Shown piece by piece: positions 1 to 10,157 of a stretch of DNA of 64,000 nucleotides; positions within the stretch are counted from its first letter, which is position 1, and each line of letters opens with the position of its first letter. Location of the stretch: positions 1,736,001 to 1,800,000 of the forward strand of contig OX596339.1 in assembly GCA_951394405.1 (NCBI GenBank), written 5' to 3'. The stretch comes from Coprinellus micaceus. Lineage: Eukaryota > Basidiomycota > Agaricomycetes > Agaricales > Psathyrellaceae. Below the pieces are notes generated by a model, which saw only the letters and a list, made by a program, of their open reading frames with translations, searched no databases and was not told the DNA's origin. The translations under genes were made by a program, and so were the position numbers.

Positions 1-317
1 CTTCCCGCTCGCAGACCCTCCTAGAAGGCGCCTCAGCTTCATGATCTCGGAATGAGCTTCTGCGCGACTCACCAGCGACCCCAATCACAAACGCGTCACC
101 AATACGCTGACCATCCTCCCCGTACCTGTATGGCCATAAAACGGGTTTGTCCCTCGGGCATGTGCAAGAGATAGATAGGCTAAACGAACCATGGTGGACG
201 CCCATGAGACACGAGAACGGTGTTCTTCTTGGGCGGTAACGCGGCAACCTCTGTGGCCTGATCCCCTTCGTCCAGGACCAGACGTTCCATCCCAGTCGTG
301 AGGTCAGGATGCGACAT
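1..317 (-). CDS. Uridine kinase, N-terminal part (gene truncated by left window edge)
   Basis: Phosphorylates uridine and cytidine in the pyrimidine salvage pathway (cytosol). The gene starts at the ATG at 317-315. Three exons can be read: 190-317, 73-125 and 1-20, separated by introns 126-189 and 21-72, both GT...AG. The spliced protein begins [14 protein letters not shown], reaches [18 protein letters not shown] and then FVIGVAGGSASGK, where GGSASGK is the Walker A loop typical of fungal uridine kinases. The last intron splits the codon of the first glycine of that loop. The catalytic and any UPRT-like C-terminal parts lie outside the window. The family call rests on the HGRPPWYGEDG context plus the P-loop; the splice reconstruction is mine. 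Confidence 0.85.
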
Positions 318-551
318 CGTCTTTGAATGAAGGAAGTAGACAAGAGGGTGCACAAGACGTGCGGTGCGGAAGGCAATTTGGCAGGCCATCGGCGCCAGTG
401 TAGTCCCTGGCAAAGGTCCGCCAAGAGATCAATGAAGCGGTGTCTAAATTTAGATGACTATCAAGCGCCTGCGGGCGAAGTTCAAAACCTATGGACTTTG
501 TACATGTACACAAATGCTCAAGGGGTCGTAAAGAAGGGAAGGGAAAGATAT
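318..551. other. Intergenic between uridine kinase and GH7 copy 1
   Basis: This stretch holds the 5' flank of the uridine kinase gene and the 3' flank of the first cellobiohydrolase gene. I see no further coding region or clear motif. Confidence 0.5.
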
Positions 552-2283
552 CTAGACACACTGGCTGTAGAACTGATTGATGGCCGTGCAAGTCAAGCCC
601 GACGCGCACTGAGATGGGCCGCTGTAACCTACTCCACCACTTTTTGTGAAAACACAGGTTAGCGAGGATCGGCGCACGCGAAAGGGCAGGTACATACCAT
701 TGGCCGTACTTGGTCTGGGTTGCACCAGGGGCAGCGGTGGTCGTTGAAGGAACGGTGGGGGTGGGTCCAGCAGTCGTGGTGGGAACAGTCGTGGTGCCGC
801 CAGCAGGGGGGTTGTACCCAGGAGGGAGGGGAGCCTGAGGGAGAGTGATGGGAGTGCCGCTGTAGGTCGAGCCGATCTCACCAAACTTGATGTTGGAAAA
901 AATGACTTGGGAGTCAGCGGCGTTGGTCTCGACGTCCTTGGGGTTGCCAGAGTCGGTGGCGCAGGTACCACGCGCGATACCTGGCTTGCTTGGGTCACCA
1001 CTGGTGGGGTAGGTGCTGTCGAGCCAGAGCATCTGGGCAGCATAGTCGTCCCAGATGGAAAGGACGAGGACGTGTCCCTTCGCCAAACTGCGACCCATGT
1101 GCGCGAGGCCTCCCTGGTTCTGGAAGGAGGGGTGGTCACCGAAGGCCGTCTTCTGGTCGTTGCAGAACTTCTCGGTGATCGAGTCGGTGGGGTCGAGCAA
1201 GCCGGGGAAGTTAGTCTTGGAGTTGGGGATGACCCTGCCGTCCTGGACATAGAGACGACGGATCTCGACGAGGGTGCCGGTGGTAGAGTTGTTGTCGGTG
1301 ATGAACTGGGTTACGACGGTCATCTTCTTGCTGGTGTCGACGGTGAGGCCCTTGCCGTAGTAGGTGCGATCGCCCTGACGGTAAGAGTTGAAATCGCAAC
1401 CATCGGGGTCACAAAGACCGCCGTAGCGGTCGGGGGTGTTGCACTCCTGGCCTGTGCAGCGCTGCTGGCCGCCATCGTTGGTGGTCTTGCAAGGGTGAGG
1501 AGTGTAGGCAGTGGAGATCGAGTTGGCCTCCCAGATATCCATCTCACCGCAACAGGTGCCATACTTCCCAGCGCCGGCGTTGGTGTCATTGGTAGAGGGG
1601 TTCCATCCATCGAAGTTGACCTTGGGACAAATCAGTAAGCTTCAGGACGGTTTCACGCGGCTTGGACTCACCTCCCCGTTAATGTACTTGATATCGCGAG
1701 GACACTGGGAATCGCAATACCCAGTTCCGTACTTGGCACCAGCCTTGTTACCAGAGTACTTGGCCATGCCTCCATCCTCGTCCATCTGCACGAAGTAGAG
1801 AGCACCGTTCAGACCGCAGGGAAGCTTGGATACATCGACGTCGAAGGTGAACTCCTTGTTGAGGACATTGAACATCTGATACTTGGATTCGCTGGCCATG
1901 AGATAGACACGAGAGCCGATGTTGGTGTTCTCGCCCTTCGTGACGAACTTGAGGGTGAGGGCGTTGCCGCTGGTGGTGATACCGTAGGTCTGCTGGTAGT
2001 TGGCACCCTCGACGGCGCAACGAGAAGCGCACTGTGAGTTGCTGGTGCAGACGGTAGTGTTCCAGGCGTTGCCTGTGTAGCAGTTGGTGTAGTTGCCGGT
2101 GACGTGAACCCATCGCCAATTAGCGTCGAGGGTGACGGATGCCGAGCTTTTGGAGGTGCAGCCACTGCGAGTGCACTCCTGCCATGGAAGCTTGGGTTGA
2201 CTTTCAGCGGTGTAGTTGCCGACCTGCTGGGCCAAGGAGGCCGCAGCAAGCGTTAGAGAGAGGAACAGCGAGGAGCGCAACAT
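552..2283 (-). CDS. GH7 cellobiohydrolase with C-terminal CBM1 (copy 1)
   Basis: Secreted exo-acting cellulase of family GH7 that cuts cellobiose from the reducing ends of cellulose. Exons are 1672-2283, 698-1620 and 552-639 (introns 1621-1671 and 640-697), giving 540 residues. Order: signal peptide (about residues 1-18, mature end [10 protein letters not shown]), GH7 catalytic core, Thr/Pro/Ala linker, CBM1. The catalytic motif [12 protein letters not shown] places the nucleophile Glu230, Asp232 and acid/base Glu235, which become 212/214/217 after removal of 18 residues, the classic Cel7A numbering. The CBM1 reads [18 protein letters not shown] and ends FYSQCV; its first Cys codon is split TG/T by intron 2. 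The long tunnel-loop sequence [15 protein letters not shown] favours cellobiohydrolase over endoglucanase. First of four tandem copies; its 3' part is nearly identical to copy 3 and its 5' part resembles copy 2. Confidence 0.96.
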
Positions 2284-2336
2284 CCGGGAGACCGAGAAAC
2301 CGGGTTGTGTACTTCGACATTGGACCTTGGGCAGGA

Positions 2337-2367
2337 TTTATAGGCTGACCGTACGGAAGTTCCCCGG
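2337..2367 (-). promoter_or_regulatory. GH7 copy 1 core promoter: TATA box plus degenerate shared element
   Basis: A TATAAA box lies at 2337-2342 (minus strand), 54 bp before the ATG. Eleven bp further upstream, at 2354-2367, lies CGGAAGTTCCCCGG (plus strand), the weakest copy of the 14-bp element found at the same place in the other three GH7 genes. Confidence 0.55.
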
Positions 2368-3862
2368 CGTATGTTGAATATTGAGCTTTGCATTGCCCCT
2401 TCGAAGGTGGTGAAGGACTATCCTCGAGCCACGAAACAAACGGACATATCCCCCGACCAGCAAACACCGGACGAGATGCATCGGGTGCCACCCGAGAACC
2501 AGAATGGTGCTTCTTGATAACGACTCGGATGTCGGATTGGTACATACCTGAGATGGGTGTCTGGGGTAGTCGGATTTCGCTAGACTTCCGCTCAATTTGC
2601 TGCGTAATATGAGGGATATATCCCATTCTGGGGCGTGGATGACGTTTTTTTTTTCGCCAATGCGAAGGGCAAACCTGAACATGGTCCTCCGCGCAATGGA
2701 CACGGTTGGTGAAACGCAACCTTCCTGCAGGATTCACCACGTTTTCCAGCCAATTTCTTCGAAAGGTGCGCTGCACCTGGCCCTCTAGTCAAGCTCCATA
2801 CCGAGGACATTCCGAATGCTCACCGGCCATTCTTGGCAACTGTGCAACCCATTATGTCCGGCGGTGGGCTTCGACTCTTCCATCAAATAATGTTTCGAGG
2901 CCCGCTCGAGGGGGTCTGCAAATCGTTGGTATATGTCCTGGAAGTGATATTATTTGCGGTCATGCATATGTGTTGCCCGTACTCACAGAAAGATATGTGA
3001 GTGCGATCCTCTTGCCAAGGACACAGCAGAAGCATCGGGGCAACTATCTTCGCTCGTCAGCTGTAAAATCTGAGGCGTATAACAATTAAGCTTACCCATC
3101 GACGAACACTAACTATCACGCATCCGTACCCCTCCGACGCCCATACCCTTGAATTGAGGTCGACAAGGTCACATCTGATCTCTCCTGACGCCGCCGAGAG
3201 TTTTAAGTCCGTAACCTGAAGGAACATGATCATGAAAGAGGTACGGTACGCCGAGGGATTGTATTGGAAGTGATTCTCGCTGTGCTATCCCGTTGTGCAA
3301 ACATCCAAGCAGACCTTGCAGCCTCCGGGCTCGTTCACGGTCTTCAGATTCGCCCAAAATTCCAGCCGACTCGACATCAGGGCGCTAATCAAATCGCAAC
3401 CATAGTGTCCGGGGGTGCCCGGGTGCTGAAAGGTCGACAATCCTCCGAGTCAAAGCGAACGGCCTCAAGAATGGATGAGCGATGCGGAGGTACGAGGAAG
3501 GTGAGATTCAAGCTGGATCGTCCTCCCGAGTTCCTGGGAAGAGCGTAGGGCGAGGACCAAGCTTAGTGAGGCCCACACCCTTCGAATGGAAGTACTCACC
3601 ATGTCATGGGAAAGTGCAGGGAACGAAGAGTCGCTGTTGTCCGGGATTCTAGGCCAGACGCCCCCTGTATGATATCCCACTATGGGGACGTGGTGTGGTG
3701 GTGTAAACTGACAAGGAACTAGACGATACCATATTCTCCAGACAAGGGCGAAGGATTGCATTGGGAACAATTGCTGGTAGCATACGGTTACAAGGTCGCG
3801 ATGTACTCGACGACGACTTTCTACCCCACGGGGAAACGAGGAGAGGGCAAGGTTGTCGAGGT
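2368..3862. other. Intergenic between GH7 copies 1 and 2
   Basis: About 1.5 kb of upstream DNA of copy 1 and downstream DNA of copy 2. Short open frames exist on both strands but none has a recognisable domain or a coherent exon structure. I see no transposon or RNA gene here. Confidence 0.5.
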
Positions 3863-5612
3863 TCAGACACATTGGCTGTAGAATTGGTTGATGGCTGTGC
3901 AAGTGGTCCCTGAAGCGCACTGAGTGGGGCCGCTATATCCGACGCCACCACTTTTTTTTTTGTTTTTTAAAAAAGAGGGAGGGTGTGAAGGTGAGAGAGG
4001 ATTCTTGAGTATAGATAAATGGCGCTTACCATTGGCCAAACTTAGTTTGAGTCGCACCGGGGGCGGCGGTCGTTGTTGTCGGAACAGTGGGAGTGGGACC
4101 GGCGGTGGTCGTGGTGGGATTACCTCCAGCTGGCGGGGTGTAGCCGGGGGGGAGAGGGGGTTTTGGGAGTGAGATGGTGGTACCAGAGTAGGTGCTGCCG
4201 ATATCGCCGAACTTGATGTTGGAGAAGATGACTTGCGCATCAGGACTATTCGCCTCGACGTCCTCGGGCTCTCCAGAGTCGGTGGCGCAGGTTCCACGAG
4301 CAATTCCGGGGACGTTGGGGTCGGCGTCGACGGGGTAGCTGCTGTCGAGCCACAGCATCTTGGCAGTGTGGTCGTCCCAGATGGAAAGGACCAAGACGTG
4401 CCCTTTGGCCAAGCTGCGGCCCATATGGGCGAGACCGCCGTGCTTCTGGAAACTGGTCGCGTCGTTGAAAACGCGTTTGCCGTCGTTGCAGAACTTCTCG
4501 GTGATGGAATCGAAGGGATCGAGAAGGCCGGGGAAATTGGTGGAAGTGTGAGGGATGACATTGCCGTCCTGGACGTAGAGGCGGCGGATCTCAACGAGGG
4601 TACCGGTGGTAGAATTGTTATCGGTGATGAACTGGGTTACGACGGTCATCTTCTTGTTCGTGTCGACGGTCATGCCCGGTCCGTAATAAGTCCTATCGCC
4701 CATACGGTACGCGTTGAAATCACACCCGTCGGGGTCGCAAAGGCCGCCGTAACGGTCGGGGGTGTTGCACTCCTGGCCTGTGCAGCGCTGCTGGCCGCCA
4801 TCGTTGGTGGTACTGCAAGGGTGAGGAGTGTAGGCAGTGGAGATCGAGTTGGCCTCCCAGATATCCATCTCCCCACAGCAGGTGCCAAAGCCGCCAAGGC
4901 CGGCGTTAGTGTCATTCGGCGACGGATTCCAACCTTCGGAGTTGGCCTATGACGGAATGAAAATCTTGTGATACCATCATCGAATAAGAACACGCACCTC
5001 TCCGTTAATGTACTTGATGTCGCGAGGACACTGGGAATCACAATAGCCAGTTCCGTACTTGGCACCAGCCTTGTTACCAGAGTACTTGGCCATGCCTCCA
5101 TCCTCGTCCATCTGCACGAAGTAGAGGGCACCGTTCAGGCCACAGGGGAGCTTGGAGACGTCGACGTCGAAGGTGAACTCCTTGTTGAGGACATTGAACA
5201 TCTGATACTTGGATTCGCTGGCCATGAGATAGACACGAGAGCCGATGTTGGTGTTCTCGCCTCGAGTAACAAACTTGAGGGTGAGGGCGTTGCCGCTGGT
5301 GGTGATACCATAGGTCTGCTGGTAGTTGGCACCCTCAACAGCGCAACGAGAGGCGCACTGCGAGTTGCTGGTGCAAACGGTGGTGTTCCAGGTGTTGCCT
5401 GTGTAGCAGTTGGTGTAGTTGCCAGTGATGTGCGTCCAACGCCAGTTAGCGTCGAGGGCGACAGCGCCGTTGCTGTTGGCGGTGCAGGAACCCCCACGTG
5501 TGCAAGTCTGCCAGCTGAGCCTCGGGTGACTTTCAGATGTGTAGTTTCCCACCTGCTGCCCCAGGGATAGGGCAGCGAGGGAGACGGAGAACACGAGGGA
5601 AGAAACGAGCAT
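3863..5612 (-). CDS. GH7 cellobiohydrolase with C-terminal CBM1 (copy 2)
   Basis: Second tandem secreted cellobiohydrolase. Exons are 4998-5612, 4030-4946 and 3863-3950, with introns 4947-4997 and 3951-4029; the product has 539 residues. The ATG at 5612 is chosen because it begins a good signal peptide ([18 protein letters not shown]) just before mature [10 protein letters not shown]; an upstream open extension has no signal-peptide logic. Catalytic motif [12 protein letters not shown] is intact (Glu231, Asp233, Glu236). The linker is Pro/Thr rich and shorter than in copies 1 and 3, and the CBM1 reads [15 protein letters not shown] to FYSQCV. Intron 2 has a long T tract on the gene's opposite strand and a different sequence from copies 1 and 3. 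The second half of exon 1 encodes the same protein sequence as copy 1. Confidence 0.96.
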
Positions 5613-5661
5613 CGGGGGGAGACCGAGAGTTCGAGGAGGAATGGCATAAGCCCTGGATCGA

Positions 5662-5692
5662 TTTATAGCAGGGCATTGCGGATAATGTCCGG
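5662..5692 (-). promoter_or_regulatory. GH7 copy 2 core promoter: TATA box plus CGG-N7-CCG palindrome
   Basis: TATAAA at 5662-5667 (minus strand), 50 bp before the ATG; then an 11-bp gap; then CGGATAATGTCCGG at 5679-5692. The inverted CGG/CCG triplets 7 bp apart are the kind of site bound by fungal Zn2Cys6 dimers; that binding is inference. Confidence 0.65.
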
Positions 5693-6967
5693 TACTGCGA
5701 GCTCTTCCAGCTTCTAACATCGGAGGAGAGCCGCGGCGCGGCGCTTCACGAATAAAGTCCTTTCAATAGGACATCTCTCCGAGATGGTCTTGCCAGATGG
5801 ACGACCAAGATGTAGCTCGAATAGTGTAAGAGAGTATCTCGATGTGGACTGAATGAGTGGACAAGATTAACTCGTCTGGGAAAGATTCTCCCCTTCCTCG
5901 AGTACGGCAAAGATCCTAGTTGGATCTCATAACCATTTTTGAATTGGGGCTTGGCTGGCTACTCAGGTGTCATGAGGCCATAACACCTCCCGACGCGGTG
6001 AGAAACGCACCTAGCTAACCAAGCTCTGGCATGAAAATACCGCCTTTCCGCACATTGGAGAGTCTGCCTGGTGGCTCTGCCGACGAGAAAAGGACGATAT
6101 CATGGTGGTCGAGAGGAGAAATGACGCGGAGTCGTTGAGCCCGTCCCTGTGTCGGAATGTGAATTTAGTTTAGGTTCAAACTCCGTCACCATTGATTGAA
6201 TGCGCCAAGAAGTCCGTTGTGCTTCTTGTCTGTTCAGTGTGGTCCTTCGTATTCAAAATGGCTAATTCTGCACCCCTCCGCTGGTCCTGTGGTCGTCAAC
6301 CCTCGTTTTCTTTATGTACCCGCAACACATTCCGAACGACCCCCCTTGCCCAACCAGGCAGGTATGATATTCTTAGACCGGTCTCTCCAGGGAGCCATCT
6401 GGCGAGATCTACTGACTAAACGGTGCTTGGATGGATCTCAACTTGGGGACGATTCTCAATTCAAAGCTCTTCGTCTTATCTCACTGCTCAATAACGGTAA
6501 GGCGAGCGGTTATCTTAAACAGAAGCCCTATTAACGAGTCTACTTGTTTTAGGCCACGAGAAGCGCCTCGCGACGTATTCCGACCAAACCATACGTTATA
6601 GTTCCTCTGTCTAAGGTTAGGGGAGCCCAGTGTGTCCTCTCTGACCGTTGCATACCAAGTCAGCCTTCACTTTGGTCTTTGTAGAGGCGGAGGACTCGTT
6701 TACCCCGCAACCCTTGGCAGGGCTTCTTTTGATCACCGCCGCTCCCACCCGCGCTTCCTGATCAGAACGCCTATTTCACCACTAATAGTCAAATTTAGCA
6801 GGCGATGTTCCGCATCGGGGCGAGAGAGAGGGAGAGCAATATTCGAAATTGCACGTGAATGGGTCAACGGGCAGTTTTGTATTGAAGCGGAGCAACATGC
6901 TTTCAAAATACGTGAAGACGATTCGGAACAACTCTCAAAAATGGAACGAGAGGAGCCCATCTCCTGT
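5693..6967. other. Intergenic between GH7 copies 2 and 3
   Basis: About 1.3 kb of upstream DNA of copy 2 and downstream DNA of copy 3. Open frames on the plus strand (for example around 6190-6530 and 6630-7080) have no recognisable domain, and the last one runs antisense into the CBM1 exon of copy 3. I see nothing else. Confidence 0.5.
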
Positions 6968-8707
6968 CTAGACACACTGGCTGTAGAACTGGTTGATGGC
7001 CGTGCAAGTCAAGCCCGACGCGCACTGAGATGGGCCGCTGTAACCTACTCCACCACTTTTTGTGAAAACACAGGTTAGCGAGGATCGGCGCACGCGAAAG
7101 GGCAGGTACATACCATTGGCCGTACTTGGTCTGGGTTGCACCAGGGGCAGCGGTGGTCGTTGAAGGAACGGTGGGGGTGGGCCCAGCAGTCGTGGTGGGA
7201 ACAGTCGTGGTGCCGCCAGCAGGGGGGTTGTACCCAGGAGGGAGGGGAGCCTGAGGGAGAGTGATGGGAGTGCCGCTGTAGGTCGAACCGATGTCACCGA
7301 ACTTGATGTTGGAGAAGATGACTTGGGCATTGGGAGAGTTGGTCTCGACGTCTGTAGGCTTGCCGGAGTCGGTCGAGCAGGTACCACGGGCGATCCCAGG
7401 CTTGTTGGCGTCGACGTCGGTGGGGTAGCTGCTGTCGAGCCAGAGCATGTTGACGCCATGGTCGTCCCAGATGGAAAGGACGAGGACGTGTCCCTTGGCC
7501 AAGCTGCGACCCATGTGCGCGAGGCCTCCCTGGTTCTGGAAGGAGGGGTGGTCACCGAAGGCCGTCTTCTGGTCGTCGCAGGACTGCTGGGTGATCGAGT
7601 CATAATCCTTGATCAATCCGGGGAAGTTGGTCTTGGAGTTGGGGATGACCTTGCCGTCCTGGACGTAGAGGCGACGGATTTCGACGAGGGTGCCGGTGGT
7701 AGAGTTGTTGTCGGTGATGAACTGGGTGACGACGGTCATCTTCTTGCTGGTGTCGACGGTGAGGCCCTTGCCGTAGTAGGTGCGATCGCCCTGACGGTAA
7801 GAGTTGAAATCGCAACCATCGGGGTCACAAAGACCGCCGTAGCGGTCGGGGGTGTTGCACTCCTGGCCTGTGCAGCGCTGCTGGCCGCCATCGTTGGTGG
7901 TCTTGCAAGGGTGAGGAGTGTAGGCAGTGGAGATCGAGTTGGCCTCCCAGATATCCATCTCTCCACAGCAGGTACCGTAGGTGCCGGCCCCGGCGTTGGT
8001 ATCGTTGGGGGAAGGGTTCCAACCCTCTACGTTGGCCTAGTGCGAATGTTTATCCTTGAGCATGGGTCATGTCAAATAGGTTGGATGCTCACCTCTCCGT
8101 TAATGTACTTGATGTCGCGAGGGCACTGGGAATCGCAATACCCAGTTCCGTACTTAGCACCAGCCTTGTTGCCGGAATACTTGGCCTGACCTCCATCCTC
8201 GTCCATCTGGACGAAGTAGAGGGCACCGTTGAGACCGCAAGGAAGCTGCGAGACATCGACGTCGAAGGTGAACTCCTTGTTGAGCAGGTTGAACATTTGG
8301 TACTTCTCGTCGCTGGCCATGAGGTAAACACGCGAGCCGATGTTGGTGTTCTCGCCCTTCGTGACGAACTTGAGGGTGAGGGCGTTGCCGCTGGTGGTGA
8401 TACCGTAGGTCTGCTGGTAATTGGCACCCTCAACAGCGCAACGAGAGGCGCACTGCGAGCCACTCGTACAGACGGTGGTGTTCCAGGCGTTGCCGGTGTA
8501 GCAGTTGGTGTAGTTGCCGGTGATATGTGTCCATCGCCAATTTGCGTCGAGGGTGACCGTACCGGCACTGTTAGTGGTGCAGGAGCCCCCACGAGTACAT
8601 GTCTGCCAGGGAAGTTTGGGGTGGGTTTCGGCCGTGTAGTTGCCAACTTGCTGGCACAGAGAGGAGGTTGCGAGACCTAAAGAAACGATGAGAGCCGATG
8701 CGAGCAT
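6968..8707 (-). CDS. GH7 cellobiohydrolase with C-terminal CBM1 (copy 3)
   Basis: Third tandem secreted cellobiohydrolase. Exons are 8093-8707, 7114-8036 and 6968-7055, introns 8037-8092 and 7056-7113; 541 residues. The ATG at 8707 starts the signal peptide [18 protein letters not shown], followed by mature [10 protein letters not shown]. Catalytic motif [12 protein letters not shown] is intact (Glu231, Asp233, Glu236). The Thr/Pro linker and CBM1 ([15 protein letters not shown] to FYSQCV) match copy 1, and the 58-bp intron 2 is identical to that of copy 1. In exon 1 this copy differs from copies 1 and 2, for example [15 protein letters not shown] against [15 protein letters not shown]. Expected to act together with the other copies on crystalline cellulose. 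Confidence 0.96.
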
Positions 8708-8758
8708 CTGTGACGATGTTGAGCGACCCGTTGGCGGTCGACAAGAAATTTCTTGTAT

Positions 8759-8790
8759 TTTATACGCACAGGTGAGCGGATAATATCCGG
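8759..8790 (-). promoter_or_regulatory. GH7 copy 3 core promoter: TATA box plus perfect CGGATA-A-TATCCG palindrome
   Basis: TATAAA at 8759-8764 (minus strand), 52 bp before the ATG. Twelve bp upstream, CGGATAATATCCGG occupies 8777-8790; its first 13 bases are a perfect palindrome (6-bp arms around one base). This is the best copy of the element shared by all four genes. Confidence 0.7.
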
Positions 8791-10157
8791 TGCTCTTTGA
8801 CTTCCATAGCGCCCAACTATGCTCGGAGGGGTACGTCCGTTGAGTTCTCCTCGACATTCAGTGAAGCTTCTTCCGAGAAACTGTCATGAGATCGACCGCC
8901 CGTCCAGATCAGTGCAGACCCCACCTTCATCTCGATTCTCTCGGAGTAAGGATGTAGGCTGAGAAGAGCTGGAGTAATTCACAGGGGTTCATATCTTCTT
9001 CAAGGAGTTTTTCCTTTGAATGGTACCATGCCATCCAACATCTGTGTATCGTTATGTTTGATTCTTCAGCTCCCTACATACCTTATGCCGACCAAGGACA
9101 TACCTTTGAGCTCAAACTTCCTCGTGCATAGCAGCTCCTACAAGCTTTGGGATTCCCTTTAGGCGAGACGAGGCGACACCAGGGTCAACCTCAGGGCAAC
9201 GGTCACAGGAGGGCCTGGGGAGCCTAAATATAGATTTAAACCCAGCCGAACGCCCTGATCTGAAACCAATCTTGGCGGGCTTCTCTCATCTGTACAAGGA
9301 AGATCTTTGTAACTCCACCTTACTGGAAAGCCCCAGGAATATACGCACAACCGAAAATGAATCGAAGGACCCCCTCGCCACCCCTCCTGTTCACCCAAGC
9401 GGATCATATTGATATACAGGCAAAATCAATCTTTGCAGCTTTGCAATCCCACAGGTCGCGGCTATATCCCCTTACCCGACAAAGAACCAAGTTTGCGCAC
9501 CTCACAAAGCCTACGGCGCTGGTTGTGTGCGGGTTGGGGGGACCGGAATGAGGGAGACGAGCGTGTTTGACACAGTAAAGGGAGGGAAGTGCCGCGACCC
9601 AAGCAATCGCCTTTCGATCAAGATTCATCTCAGTGAAGGGGGGTAGTACCCTGATGTTCGCTGAGTATTCCTTGGTCAGGTATCGAGGAGCACCATGCCA
9701 CCTCACACTTGACAAATTCTAACCCTCGTGGGATGCCCGCCCAACATTGCTTCCGGGACGGGGTGGTATGACCCCCCGGAGCTTCTATCGGTGAGCGAGG
9801 GTCGTTCGTCAGCACATCGCCGTCGTGTAATTTGTTTTGCGCGCCGCGCTTTTGGAGGCCGAGCATCGTCCGACGCCGTCGAGGACCCATAACGCTGTTC
9901 GATGATCGCCCATGACGTGTCTTCACATCAAAACGTCTAATCTGCGCCTAATAGTCAAATTAAGCAAGCGCGACTCTGCTTTTGGAAGTGTATCCGCGTC
10001 TTGGCGCTCGCCCAGACGGGATGGCGTCTTCGCAGACCGCCAAGTGCAAGCCCAAAGAAGAGAGGGCTGACAATGGATCGATGCAAATACACTACAAAAA
10101 GTATTTACAGCGTAGAACAAAACATGAGCGGGGATGGAAGTGGGATACGACGCGTAT
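8791..10157. other. Intergenic between GH7 copies 3 and 4
   Basis: About 1.4 kb with no supported gene. Downstream of copy 4 (9923-10157) there is no linker or CBM1 exon in any frame: I looked for the CGG...FYSQC pattern present after copies 1-3 and did not see it. Confidence 0.5.

Noticed and set aside
907..1638. Long plus-strand open frame (243 codons) across GH7 copy 1, with counterparts at 4233-4952, 7323-8189, 8069-8680 and 10134-10964
   Set aside because: All are exact antisense of GH7 exons and arise from the strong third-position C/G preference of these genes; no start context, splice logic or known domain.
5613..5720. N-terminal extension of GH7 copy 2 by 36 codons
   Set aside because: It contains the TATA box and shared promoter element and would bury the signal peptide.
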